Positions 1 through 8,155 of a stretch of 64,000 nt of DNA are shown here, one piece after another (the first letter of the stretch is position 1; every line of letters starts with the position of its first letter). Under the pieces are notes generated by a model that did no database searches, was not told where the DNA came from, and saw only the letters and a program-made list of their open reading frames with translations. The translations under genes were made by a program, and so were the position numbers. Source of the stretch: an uncultured Bacteroidales bacterium (lineage in GTDB: Bacteria; Bacteroidota; Bacteroidia; Bacteroidales; Salinivirgaceae); the NCBI GenBank assembly GCA_937981765.1, contig CALJOM010000009.1, positions 1 through 64,000 on the forward strand, written 5' to 3'.

Positions 1-7
1 GTGGTCG

Positions 8-39
8 CAAAGTTAATGCTTTTTCCACTTATCCTCCAA
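8..39 (-). promoter_or_regulatory. Promoter firing off the left edge of the window
   Basis: Read on the minus strand, a -33 element TTTG (36-39) and a -7 element TAACTTTG (8-15) are separated by 20 bases, a full match to the Bacteroidetes primary-sigma pattern TTTG-N19/20-TAnnTTTG. Transcription would run leftward out of the window, so the gene it serves is not visible. The rest of 1-225 is T-rich, non-coding sequence downstream of upp in which I see no further gene. Confidence 0.6.
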
Positions 40-225
40 ATTTTTTGCCCTCTTTTTTTTTCCTCACTCCCGAATGAGAATTTTCCCCTTCAAAAGCGGC
101 TGCAAAAATAGTGTCTTTTTTGATCCCTTCCAAATATTTTCCAGTTTTTTTGAAGAAAATTTTCTTATCCCCTAAAGGGATTGATTCACAGCTTGTTGAA
201 TTCTTAGCAAATTAACCTATTATGG

Positions 226-879
226 TTACTTTTTGCTCCCAAAGGCTAAATCACCAGCGTCGCCAAGCCCCGGAACTATATAGGATTTTGAAGTAAGTTC
301 ATCATCAATAGCTGCTACCCAAAGGGTTGTGTTTTCAAATTTCAAGTTTTGAGATAAATACTCAACACCTTCCTTAGAGGCAATAATTGTAGCAATATGT
401 ATATGTTCCGGAATACCGTTTTTTAATAATGCTTTACATGCTAAAACCATGCTTGCACCGGTTGCCAGCATTGGGTCACTTAGTATCACTATTTTATTAT
501 CTAGAGATGGTGTGGAAATATGTTCAAACTTAATGGTAAATGAACCGTCAGGCTCGTAGGCACGATAGGCTGAAATAAAAGCATTTTCTGCTTTATCGAA
601 TATTTCAAGCATTCCTTGATGCATTGGAAGCCCCGCTCTTAAAATGGAGGCCAACACTGGTTGAGCAATAATAGTTGGCACTTCTGAAACACCGAGGGGG
701 GTTTGAATAGTTCGTTTGTTATAGGGAATTGTCTTGCTTATTTCATAGGCCATGATGGAGCCTATTCGCTCCATGTTTTTGCGAAATCGCATGCTGTCTT
801 TTTGTATTTCAATATCACGCATTTCAGCTAAATAGTGGCAGATTACAGAATTAGCCGTGCAAAGGTTTTCTATTTTCAT
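226..879 (-). CDS. upp: Uracil phosphoribosyltransferase
   Basis: This cytoplasmic salvage enzyme makes UMP from uracil and PRPP. At 217 aa it is close to the usual 205-215 aa. The PRPP-binding loop is clear at about residues 132-144 (ILSDPMLATGASM), and the C-terminal uracil-binding segment GLGDAGDLAFG is intact. The start is an ATG with no competing upstream start. It is the last gene of a minus-strand series (tRNA-Glu, rpsT, radC, upp) and lies 20 bases after the radC stop, so it may be co-transcribed with radC. Nothing is odd about it. Confidence 0.96.
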   Translation of the reverse strand: MKIENLCTANSVICHYLAEMRDIEIQKDSMRFRKNMERIGSIMAYEISKTIPYNKRTIQTPLGVSEVPTIIAQPVLASILRAGLPMHQGMLEIFDKAENAFISAYRAYEPDGSFTIKFEHISTPSLDNKIVILSDPMLATGASMVLACKALLKNGIPEHIHIATIIASKEGVEYLSQNLKFENTTLWVAAIDDELTSKSYIVPGLGDAGDLAFGSKK

Positions 880-899
880 AGTTTCAGATTTTTCACAGT

Positions 900-1598
900 T
901 TAAAGAAGATCATTATCGGCGAAACTAAAATAGTCATCTCCTGCAATTATAACATGATCTAATAGATTTATTTGAAGAAGGGCTGCCGCCTGTTTTAACT
1001 GTTGTGTTAAACCTTTATCAGCGTTGCTTGGAGTAAGATTCCCGGAAGGATGGTTATGGCAAATAATAAAAGAAACTGCATTTTCGATAAGAGCCTTTTG
1101 TAAAATTACCCTAATATCCACTAGGGTTGCAGTAATCCCTCCTTGTCCAATTTTATGTTTAGCTATAATGTGATTAGCATTAGATAGATAAATCACCCAA
1201 AATTCTTCGTGAGGTAAGCCGTAAACTAGCGGAGCTATACAGTTATAAGCATCGGCCGGGGATGTAATCTTTATGGTTTCTTCGTTACCCTTGGCTACCG
1301 ATATTCTTCTGGCGAGTTCAAGGGCTGCAATAATTGAAACAGCTTTTGCGGCTCCAACTCCCTTGAATTTTTTCAAAGCCGAAATGTTAGTCTTTAGAAG
1401 TTCAGATAAGGAATGGTTGTAATGTTTTAAAATGCGCTTTGCAAGATCAACAGCACTTTCTTCATTATTGCCAGATCCGAGAAGGATTGCAATCAGTTCG
1501 GCGTTGGAAAGAGTAAGTGCTCCCTTTTCAATTAGTTTTTCTCGTGGACGGTCTTCTGTGGACCAGTGTGGTATTGAGAGTTTTTTATTTTCGCTCAT
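900..1598 (-). CDS. radC: RadC family JAB-domain protein
   Basis: RadC family protein of about 232 aa. It has an N-terminal helix-hairpin-helix region (FKGVGAAKA, about residues 78-86) and a C-terminal JAB/MPN metalloprotease-like domain with the zinc motif HNHPSG followed by an aspartate about eight residues on. The family was named for DNA repair, but its biochemical role is unproven. An upstream in-frame ATG at 1631 would add 11 residues but lies close to the rpsT terminator. I chose the ATG at 1598, which begins MSENKKLSIPHW, the usual RadC N-terminus. Upp follows 20 bases downstream. Confidence 0.93.
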   Translation of the reverse strand: MSENKKLSIPHWSTEDRPREKLIEKGALTLSNAELIAILLGSGNNEESAVDLAKRILKHYNHSLSELLKTNISALKKFKGVGAAKAVSIIAALELARRISVAKGNEETIKITSPADAYNCIAPLVYGLPHEEFWVIYLSNANHIIAKHKIGQGGITATLVDIRVILQKALIENAVSFIICHNHPSGNLTPSNADKGLTQQLKQAAALLQINLLDHVIIAGDDYFSFADNDLL

Positions 1599-1637
1599 TA
1601 CAAAATTGCAAACATGTTCTGGACTGTTCAAATCTAT

Positions 1638-1670
1638 AAAAAAAAAGGGACAACCTGATGGTTATCCCTT
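1638..1670 (-). terminator. Intrinsic terminator of rpsT
   Basis: On the minus strand the sequence AAGGGATAACC, loop ATCA, GGTTGTCCCTT forms a 10-bp stem with one mismatch and is followed by nine Ts. It sits just after the rpsT stop codon (1688) and before radC. Confidence 0.8.
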
Positions 1671-1687
1671 AAATATTTTTAATAAAG

Positions 1688-1939
1688 TTACAGAGCATTG
1701 ACAAATTTAGATAGCTTCGATTTGAGGTTTGCAGCTTTATTTTGGTGAATTATACCTCTTTTAGCTAACTTATCAAGCTGGGATATAACTTTGGGTAAAG
1801 TAGCTTGTGCTTCTTCCTTATTTGTCATCGCGCGAAGTTTGCGTACAGAATTCCGCATAGTTCTGGCGTAATATCTGTTGTAAAGCCTGCGCTTTTCGTT
1901 TTGACGAATTCTTTTGAGTGCTGATTTATGATTTGCCAT
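1688..1939 (-). CDS. rpsT: 30S ribosomal protein S20
   Basis: S20 binds 16S rRNA early in assembly of the small subunit. The 83-aa sequence is Lys/Arg-rich and has the family N-terminus [18 protein letters not shown] and the C-terminal [17 protein letters not shown] segment. The length is typical (83-88 aa). It lies 37 bases downstream of tRNA-Glu on the same strand. I see no promoter in that gap, so it is probably read from the tRNA promoter. An intrinsic terminator follows at 1638-1670. Confidence 0.97.
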   Translation of the reverse strand: MANHKSALKRIRQNEKRRLYNRYYARTMRNSVRKLRAMTNKEEAQATLPKVISQLDKLAKRGIIHQNKAANLKSKLSKFVNAL

Positions 1940-1976
1940 TTTCGTATAATTCTTTTAATTATAATTAATGATTGAG

Positions 1977-2048
1977 TAGCCCGTAGGGGAATCGAACCCC
2001 TGCTACCAGAATGAAAATCTGGCGTCCTAACCGCTAGACGAACGGGCC
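1977..2048 (-). tRNA. tRNA-Glu (anticodon TTC)
   Basis: The 72-nt cloverleaf folds fully on the minus strand. The acceptor arm GGCCCGT pairs with ACGGGCT (first pair G-U). The D arm is GTCT/GGAC, the anticodon stem CCAGA/TCTGG encloses loop TTTTCAT (anticodon TTC), and the T arm AGGGG/CCCCT encloses TTCGATT. CCA is not encoded. It is co-directional with rpsT. Confidence 0.97.
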
Positions 2049-2083
2049 TTTTAGCTCGAAGGTGTTTTCCTCGTTTGCGGTTG

Positions 2084-2114
2084 CAAAAGTAGATATATTT
2101 TTAAAACTGACAAA
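2084..2114 (-). promoter_or_regulatory. Promoter of tRNA-Glu / rpsT
   Basis: On the minus strand TTTG (2111-2114) is followed after 19 bases by TACTTTTG (2084-2091), a full match to the Bacteroidetes -33/-7 consensus. The tRNA 5' end is 36 bases further on, allowing a short 5' leader for processing. Confidence 0.75.
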
Positions 2115-2171
2115 ATCTTTTGAAAAAAAATATCATTTTTCTTTTGTCAAAAAAAATCATAACGCTGAATT

Positions 2172-2792
2172 TCAAAATGTTAAATAAACAACCTTTTTCT
2201 CCTTAAAATAGGGAAGTTTAAAAAAAGAATATATATCGAATTGTTCAGTAACAGCTTTAACCGATTGCAATTCCGATTGAAGGTTCCCTCCTTTCAAGTA
2301 GAGGATTCCGTTGGGCAAGGCATTTTTATCGTTGGGTGAGATAAGATGGCGTGTGAATTTTATGAACGTTGGAATATCAGTTACAGCACGACTTACCACA
2401 AAATCGAATTTTTCTTTTACGTTTTCAGCGCGTGTTTGTGTTGCTGTTACATTTTGTAACGATAGTGCTTCAACAATATGATTTACTACAAAAATCTTTT
2501 TACCGATACTATCAATTAAGTGAAATTGAACTTCCGGAAACATAATTGCAAGGGGAATGCCGGGGAAACCTCCTCCAGTTCCCACATCTATTATCCGAGT
2601 GCCCGGTATAAACCTAATTACTTTTCCAATAGCCAAGGAGTGTAAAACGTGGTGCTCTGTTAAGTGTTCAATATCTTTTCGGGAAATAAGGTTAATTTTT
2701 TCGTTCCACTCTTTAATCATCAATTCAAATTGTGATAGTAGATTTATCTGCTCCTGTGAAAAGTTAGTGAAAAATTGTTTTATTTGCTCCAT
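2172..2792 (-). CDS. rsmG: 16S rRNA (guanine-N7) methyltransferase RsmG
   Basis: SAM-dependent methyltransferase (GidB family) that modifies G527 of 16S rRNA in E. coli numbering. At 206 aa it has the normal length. The SAM-binding motif I DVGTGGGFPGIPLA lies at about residues 70-83, and a later VSRAV segment matches the family core. It follows the ECF sigma gene by 6 bases on the same strand and is probably co-transcribed with it and the glycosyltransferase upstream. Confidence 0.96.
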   Translation of the reverse strand: MEQIKQFFTNFSQEQINLLSQFELMIKEWNEKINLISRKDIEHLTEHHVLHSLAIGKVIRFIPGTRIIDVGTGGGFPGIPLAIMFPEVQFHLIDSIGKKIFVVNHIVEALSLQNVTATQTRAENVKEKFDFVVSRAVTDIPTFIKFTRHLISPNDKNALPNGILYLKGGNLQSELQSVKAVTEQFDIYSFFKLPYFKEKKVVYLTF

Positions 2793-2798
2793 TGGATA

Positions 2799-3416
2799 TT
2801 ACAGGTTCTGCTTTTTATCGCGTAGTATATTGTATAACAATTCTTTGGCACGGAATAGCTGAGCTTTAACGGTTCCTAACGGGAGCTGCAGAATTTCGGC
2901 TATTTCCTCGTAACTTTTTTCTTCAAAATAACGCAACTCTAATAACCGACGATATCGGGGCTTCAGGTTTTTAACAATAGTTCTTACTATTCGTGATTTT
3001 TGCTCAAAAATCAGTTGTTCTTCGGGATCTTTTTCGGGATCTTCAATCTGTATAAATTTTCGCTCGTCGGAACGGGTATGCAAAATGTCTTCATGGTTTT
3101 GAGCCATTAAGCAGTTTTGTTCTTTCTTTTTACGCAGAAAGTCAATACAGTTGTTGGATGCTATTCTGAAAAGCCAAGTACTGAAAGCGTATTTTGGTGA
3201 GTAACGTTCGATGTTTTTAAATGCCTTGCCAAACGACTCTATGGTGAGATCTTCAGCATCTGTAGGATTATTAACCATTTTCAGCAGCATGTAGTAAATA
3301 GGGTCGCGATAGCGTGCCAGAAGTTTGGCAAATGCTTTCTCATCGCCTTTTTTGGCGCGCTCTACCAATTTTAAATCTTCGAGGGCACTTTCTGAGAAGT
3401 TGGGGTTTATTTCCAT
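2799..3416 (-). CDS. ECF-type RNA polymerase sigma factor
   Basis: Sigma-70 family protein of 205 aa with region 2 (about residues 25-95, including DAEDLTIESFGKAF and the -10 recognition segment FSTWLFRIASNNCIDFLRKK) and region 4 (about 145-195, with SYEEIAEILQLPLGTVKAQLFRAKELL as the helix-turn-helix). Regions 1.1 and 3 are missing, which is diagnostic of extracytoplasmic-function sigmas. No anti-sigma gene is adjacent. The start overlaps the end of the upstream glycosyltransferase by 10 bases, and rsmG follows after 6 bases, so the three genes form an operon. The regulon cannot be read from the sequence. Confidence 0.93.
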   Translation of the reverse strand: MEINPNFSESALEDLKLVERAKKGDEKAFAKLLARYRDPIYYMLLKMVNNPTDAEDLTIESFGKAFKNIERYSPKYAFSTWLFRIASNNCIDFLRKKKEQNCLMAQNHEDILHTRSDERKFIQIEDPEKDPEEQLIFEQKSRIVRTIVKNLKPRYRRLLELRYFEEKSYEEIAEILQLPLGTVKAQLFRAKELLYNILRDKKQNL

Positions 3417-4567
3417 GCTTTTTTGCTGCGGGATATTTTACTTTGAGCCAGAAATGTTACTTGAATAAAAGGTAGCACAATATCGAATATGGGTGCCCAT
3501 AGCATTAATTTTTTTTCATCCAATGTTTTTAGGTTCATTCTAGTTATTGACATAAAAGTTATCAACCTTGCCATGAATAAGATGGATGAGGCAACTAACC
3601 ATTTGATACTAAACATCAATATAACAGGTAAAAACCAAGAAAGTTCACGAGTTATGGGTTCTGCAATTAACAAAAGTTTATGTTTGGTTTTATAAAGCGA
3701 TGATGATTTAAAATGACGTTTTTTCTGCCATTGCCACTTTCTAAAGGTTTTTGGAGGGTCTGAAATAGTATGTGATTCCGGATTAATTTCAGCATAGCAA
3801 TTGTTTTTATTGGCTACGGCGTTTACAAACAAATCATCGTCACCGGATTCAATATGTGCATGTTTAGAAAACCCTTTTTCGGCATAATAAATGGATTTGG
3901 TGTAGGCAAGATTCCTCCCAACTCCCATATATGGGATTCTTGCTTTAGCCATTCCTAAGTATTGTTGAGCTATAAAAAAGGTTTCGTATCGAACAATTTT
4001 ATTTAGAAATGAATCTTCCTGAGCATATTTCCCATATCCTAAAACGATACTGTAACCTTTGCTGAATGGGGTAGTCATATGTTCTATCCAATTTTTTGAT
4101 GCCGGAACGCAATCGGCATCTGTAAGAAGTAGGTGTTCGTATTTAGCTCCTTTGATGGCAATGGTTAATGCCACTTTTTTCCCATGCGAAAATTTAGAGT
4201 CGAGTGGAATAATGGTGTAGCGTAACCGGGGATATTTCTGAACCAAAATTTTCATCAGATCTATGGAACCATCGGTGCACGCATCTAAAGCAACAAACAC
4301 TTCGTATTCCGGATAATTTTGCTCTAACAACAACGGTAAATTTTTCTTAAGATTTTCCTCTTCATTGCGGGCACAGATAATAACCGACACGGGGGGGAGG
4401 CTTTTCTCGGAGTTGCGTTCGTGAATTTTCTCTTTTATGGACACCCTGAGATAAATATAAAAATAATAAAAGAGCTGTATGAGCACAGCTAAAAGTGCTG
4501 CAACAAACACAATAATTTGCCAATTATCTGACAAATAGAATGTTAGATTCTTGTAAAAAGGCTCCAT
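3407..4567 (-). CDS. Membrane-anchored family 2 glycosyltransferase
   Basis: The 386-aa protein has one N-terminal membrane helix (about residues 15-40), a GT-A fold catalytic domain (VSVIICARNEEENL at about 62, DADCVP as the DxD-type metal site, and a later QWQKKRH, a QxxRW-like motif), and two or more C-terminal membrane helices (about 310-375). This is the layout of processive or lipid-linked GT2 enzymes acting at the cytoplasmic membrane. The donor and acceptor are unknown. It is the first gene of a three-gene operon with the ECF sigma factor and rsmG, a neighbourhood that does not reveal its substrate. Confidence 0.88.
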   Translation of the reverse strand: MEPFYKNLTFYLSDNWQIIVFVAALLAVLIQLFYYFYIYLRVSIKEKIHERNSEKSLPPVSVIICARNEEENLKKNLPLLLEQNYPEYEVFVALDACTDGSIDLMKILVQKYPRLRYTIIPLDSKFSHGKKVALTIAIKGAKYEHLLLTDADCVPASKNWIEHMTTPFSKGYSIVLGYGKYAQEDSFLNKIVRYETFFIAQQYLGMAKARIPYMGVGRNLAYTKSIYYAEKGFSKHAHIESGDDDLFVNAVANKNNCYAEINPESHTISDPPKTFRKWQWQKKRHFKSSSLYKTKHKLLLIAEPITRELSWFLPVILMFSIKWLVASSILFMARLITFMSITRMNLKTLDEKKLMLWAPIFDIVLPFIQVTFLAQSKISRSKKAWK

Positions 4568-4672
4568 GAGGGTTTATTTTTCAGAACGCAATTTTATCAA
4601 ACATTTGCGAAGTTGCCAAGAAAAATTTTGCCTTTCAAGTAAGTTAATTGCTTAAATCTTTCGATATCTAAT

Positions 4673-4680
4673 TATCTTTG
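4673..4680 (+). promoter_or_regulatory. -7 promoter element of the PAP2 gene
   Basis: TATCTTTG matches TAnnTTTG exactly. An ATTG at 4647-4650 lies 22 bases upstream as a weaker -33 element. The ATG at 4688 is only 8 bases after the -7 box, so the transcript would have almost no leader. Confidence 0.6.
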
Positions 4681-4687
4681 AAAAAAA

Positions 4688-5434
4688 ATGCAATCCTTAA
4701 TAATTCTATTTACACTTTTAACCCTATATTGCCCGAGCAATGGTAAAAACTTGATTCGGGATGAATACAAATTTTCAGACAGTTTAGAACTTAACCCATC
4801 CGTACCTAACATAATTCTCCCCTCCCTTTTGATAGCAGGTGGGTATATTGTCAGTAAGGTTAAATACCTTAACTCTATAGACCGTCATTTTCAAGACGTT
4901 GCCACCAGAATCGGCCCAACAGGGTTGGATAGATATCTGTTAGGGGCACCGACTCTTTCTGTATTTGTATTAAAAATTTCGGGATTTGAGGGCAAAAATT
5001 CAATAAGAACAGCAAGCCTGGCACTTGTAGGATCAATGGCTATTCAAACGGCGCTAGTGCAATCGCTGAAATATTCAACCCAAATGATGCGTCCCGACAG
5101 TTCAGCCAGAAATTCCTTTCCTTCTATGCATACCGCTTTTGCATTTGGAGGAGCGGAATTTCTCCGAATGGAATATTGGGATAGAATGCCTTGGATAGCT
5201 ATCGGTGGGTATCTTGCTGCAGGGACTGTAGGTGTGGCAAGGATTTCCAATAGTAAACACTGGCTTTCTGATGTTATAAGCGGAGCCGGAATTGGAATTT
5301 TGAGCACAAAAATTTCTTATAGTTTGGTTTATCATGTAAAAAAACGGAATGATGTTAAAAACAAAGCTATTTCTGTTGTTACTCCCTATGGTAATACAAA
5401 ATCGCAAGGAATTTCGGTATCAATATTTTTTTGA
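4688..5434 (+). CDS. PAP2 family (phosphatidic acid phosphatase-like) protein
   Basis: Exported or membrane PAP2-superfamily phosphatase of 248 aa. An N-terminal signal sequence (MQSLIILFTLLTLYCPSNG) is followed by the three family motifs: K...RP (KYSTQMMRPD, about residue 130), PSMH in place of PSGH (about 145), and SRx5Hx3D-like RISNSKHWLSD (about 180-190). The catalytic histidines are present. Such enzymes dephosphorylate lipid phosphates such as undecaprenyl-pyrophosphate or lipid A, and the substrate here is unknown. The gene stands alone, divergent from the glycosyltransferase at 4567. Confidence 0.9.
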   Translation: MQSLIILFTLLTLYCPSNGKNLIRDEYKFSDSLELNPSVPNIILPSLLIAGGYIVSKVKYLNSIDRHFQDVATRIGPTGLDRYLLGAPTLSVFVLKISGFEGKNSIRTASLALVGSMAIQTALVQSLKYSTQMMRPDSSARNSFPSMHTAFAFGGAEFLRMEYWDRMPWIAIGGYLAAGTVGVARISNSKHWLSDVISGAGIGILSTKISYSLVYHVKKRNDVKNKAISVVTPYGNTKSQGISVSIFF

Positions 5435-5518
5435 ACTTATTTATTACCACTGTGTTATAAAAATTAAAGCTCCAAATTTTGGGTGTTGGACGAAATTTTT
5501 CTTGAAACGATAAGGTGT

Positions 5519-5526
5519 TATTTTTG
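5519..5526 (+). promoter_or_regulatory. Possible -7 element upstream of mltF
   Basis: TATTTTTG matches TAnnTTTG. No good TTTG is found at the right distance upstream, so this is only a candidate. It lies 84 bases before the mltF ATG. Confidence 0.35.
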
Positions 5527-5610
5527 TAAAAACATTTTGAACACAGCGTTGGTTGTGAAAAGATATTTTCTTAAATTGATTACATTTGAGGGCAAATTTT
5601 CAGAGCATTT

Positions 5611-7044
5611 ATGAATAAAACAAAAAAATATCTTTTTACGGGATTTATCCTTTTTCTGTTAGCTCTAACTTTCTCCAGAATTGATTTTCGACACTTATGG
5701 AAAAAGGAGGCGAAAACACATTTCAGAACACTATCTGCCATTATAAATTCGGATACGCTAATTGTTGTACACGACCACAACATTGTGAATTACTTTAGCT
5801 ACCGAGGAAAAGTAATGGGTTTTCATTACGATATGGCTAAAGAATTTGCCAGACATTTGGGATTAAAACTTAAGGTAGTATTATGCAACAATATTGAGGA
5901 AGCCATTGCTTTGGTGAATAACGGAGATGCCGATTTGATAGCAATGAATCTTACTATTACTCCTCAACGGGCACAAAGAGTGTCCTTTGCCCGTCAGTAT
6001 TCAAACACAAGGCCTGTTTTAGTTCAGCGCAAACCACAAAATTGGCAACAGCTCTCCAGAAGTGCGTTAGAAAATCAACTTATCCGAGTTCCGGCACAAC
6101 TGGCCGGCAAAGAAATTTATGTTCAGGAAGGAACCGTTCACGAGCAGCGTATTTTAAAATTAATCAAAGAAATTGGGGATACTATTTACATTAAAGTTAT
6201 TCCGGGATATAACACCGAGCAATTAATTTCCATGATAGCTAATGGGGAAATAGATTATACAATATCCGATGAAGATGTGGCGATGCTAACACAAACCTTC
6301 TATGAAAACCTCGACATTCAAACGCCCTTAGGAATTCACTATAATCTGGCGTGGGCAGTTGCGAAAGGAAACACCACCCTGTTGGACACAATCAATTCCT
6401 GGTTAGAAAAATTCACAGGGAGCGCATTATATAACGTTTTGTATAACAAATATTTTCTTTCTCCCAAAGCCACTGTAAGAATGTCGAGCGAAAAAGTTTC
6501 TGTAATCGGAGGGAAAATTTCTCCTTACGATGATATAATTAAAGAAGCAAGCGCAGAAATAGGATGGGATTGGCAATTGTTGGCCAGTCTGATTTATCAG
6601 GAAAGCCGATTCAATACAGATATTGTGAGTTGGACAGGTGCGTTTGGACTTATGCAGCTTATGCCAGAAACCGGAAGAGCATATGGAGTTAATGCAAACA
6701 GCTCTCCTCGAGAGCAAATAAAAGCCGGTGTACGATTTATCAAACAACTGGATAATATTTTCCGCGAACAGGTACCCGACTCGGTTGAACGAATTAAATT
6801 TGTTTTGGCGGCATACAATGTTGGACCAGGCCATGTGCTCGATGCAATCCGTTTAGCCAAAAAGTATAATAAAAATCCACAGGTTTGGACCTATGAAGTT
6901 GATAGCTTTTTGTTAAGAAAATCGAGGCCAAAATATTATCTAGATTCGGTGGCAATGTTTGGCTACTGCAGGGGCGAGGAACCCTATTTGTTTGTTAACG
7001 AAATTCTTGACCGGTATTATCATTATAAACAGCTTGTTCCATAA
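5611..7044 (+). CDS. mltF: MltF-type membrane-bound lytic murein transglycosylase
   Basis: Cell-wall lytic enzyme of 477 aa that cleaves the MurNAc-GlcNAc bond with 1,6-anhydro product formation. It has an N-terminal membrane anchor (about residues 7-23), a periplasmic substrate-binding-protein family 3 domain (about 45-285, with GFHYDMAKEFARHLGLKL and NNGDADLIAMNLTITPQR) and a C-terminal SLT/lysozyme-like domain (about 310-465). The catalytic glutamate is in IYQESRFN, followed by GAFGLMQLMPETG and AAYNVGPGHV. This order and length are typical of MltF. The 3' end faces a minus-strand glycosyltransferase with 7 bases between the stops. Confidence 0.95.
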   Translation: MNKTKKYLFTGFILFLLALTFSRIDFRHLWKKEAKTHFRTLSAIINSDTLIVVHDHNIVNYFSYRGKVMGFHYDMAKEFARHLGLKLKVVLCNNIEEAIALVNNGDADLIAMNLTITPQRAQRVSFARQYSNTRPVLVQRKPQNWQQLSRSALENQLIRVPAQLAGKEIYVQEGTVHEQRILKLIKEIGDTIYIKVIPGYNTEQLISMIANGEIDYTISDEDVAMLTQTFYENLDIQTPLGIHYNLAWAVAKGNTTLLDTINSWLEKFTGSALYNVLYNKYFLSPKATVRMSSEKVSVIGGKISPYDDIIKEASAEIGWDWQLLASLIYQESRFNTDIVSWTGAFGLMQLMPETGRAYGVNANSSPREQIKAGVRFIKQLDNIFREQVPDSVERIKFVLAAYNVGPGHVLDAIRLAKKYNKNPQVWTYEVDSFLLRKSRPKYYLDSVAMFGYCRGEEPYLFVNEILDRYYHYKQLVP

Positions 7045-7051
7045 TCCGTTC

Positions 7052-8155
7052 CTAGGATTTGCTCCCAGTAACCTGATTAAACAATGTAAGATACTGCTCC
7101 CTGTTTGCAAGCACAGAATATTTTTCTTCAACACGCTTGCGACCATTAGTTCCCAATTTTTTTCGTAGGGTTTCGTCTTCGATCAAAATAGAAAGGTATT
7201 TAATCCATTCATCGTCGGATTTTGCAAGAAATCCGTTTTCTCCGTGTTGTATAATTTCGGTGTTAACCCCAACCGGCGACATAATGGTTGGAATTTCCAA
7301 AGCCATATATTGTAACCCCTTAAAGCCACATTTACCTCGCGACCATTCATCATCGGGCAAGGGCATAATTCCTATATCGATGGAAGAAAGCTGTGCAATT
7401 TCATCTGGAGCATTCCATCGGTAGAATTTCAAAGGCAAATCGGTGTTTTTAGGTTCTACATCGGCTATAACTAGAAACATCACTTTGTTTCCATATTTCT
7501 CATGAATAGCTCTTAAGACTGGCAAAATGGTATAAAAATGTTTTAGGGTTGTGCTGGTGCCTGTCCATCCAATGGTAATATTATTATGTTTGGGTTGTTT
7601 TGTAGAAAGCAGTGGTTTATGGTAGGTGGTGTCTATTGTGGTTGGAATTATTGCCACGTTAGCGTTATATTGACGTGCGTAATCGGCAAGATATTGATTT
7701 CCAACAATTACCAGGGAAGCTATTCGGCAAATATCGGCAGTTTTGGAAGGTCTTTTCAGCCATTTGAGTTTCTGATTTCCGGGAGAAGTGTCGTTAAGCC
7801 AGATGCTATCGTCGAAATCGAAGATAATAGGTGCCTTGAGTCCTCGAAACATACGTTCAAAAAACGTAGTACCTAACATATACGCTTCGCGGTAAATAAA
7901 AACAGCATCGTAGTCTCTACAACGGAAAACATCTCTCAACCGCTTTATGAATCCCTTAACAACAATAAAAAGCTTTATCCCAAAATTCCCGTAGCTATAG
8001 AAGTAACGGTCGTCCCATGCTGAAAGCAGATTAGAGTAAGTAATTTCATAATTGTTCTCCTGCAGATAGGAAATAAAATGCTCACAACGAAACCGTTGTC
8101 CGGGAGATCGCCCCAAACGGTGCGGCACTATGTACAAAATGCGTTTTTTTTTCAC
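7052..8155 (-). CDS. GT4-type glycosyltransferase
   Basis: Glycosyltransferase of about 367 aa with the GT-B fold. The N-terminal acceptor domain begins KKKRILYIVPHR, IGWTGTSTTLKH opens the second Rossmann domain, and a CGFKGLQYMALEIPTIMSPVG segment is the E-x7-E-like donor site. I chose the GTG start at 8155 because it overlaps the stop of the upstream glycosyltransferase as GTGA. An ATG at 8275 would add 40 residues that look like read-through of the other frame. The pair is likely translationally coupled. The sugar substrates are unknown, though the two may act on the same surface glycan. Confidence 0.85.
   Translation of the reverse strand: MKKKRILYIVPHRLGRSPGQRFRCEHFISYLQENNYEITYSNLLSAWDDRYFYSYGNFGIKLFIVVKGFIKRLRDVFRCRDYDAVFIYREAYMLGTTFFERMFRGLKAPIIFDFDDSIWLNDTSPGNQKLKWLKRPSKTADICRIASLVIVGNQYLADYARQYNANVAIIPTTIDTTYHKPLLSTKQPKHNNITIGWTGTSTTLKHFYTILPVLRAIHEKYGNKVMFLVIADVEPKNTDLPLKFYRWNAPDEIAQLSSIDIGIMPLPDDEWSRGKCGFKGLQYMALEIPTIMSPVGVNTEIIQHGENGFLAKSDDEWIKYLSILIEDETLRKKLGTNGRKRVEEKYSVLANREQYLTLFNQVTGSKS

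Noticed and set aside
5102..5407. Antisense open frames within the PAP2 gene
   Set aside because: They have no signal, no motif and oppose a gene with intact catalytic motifs.
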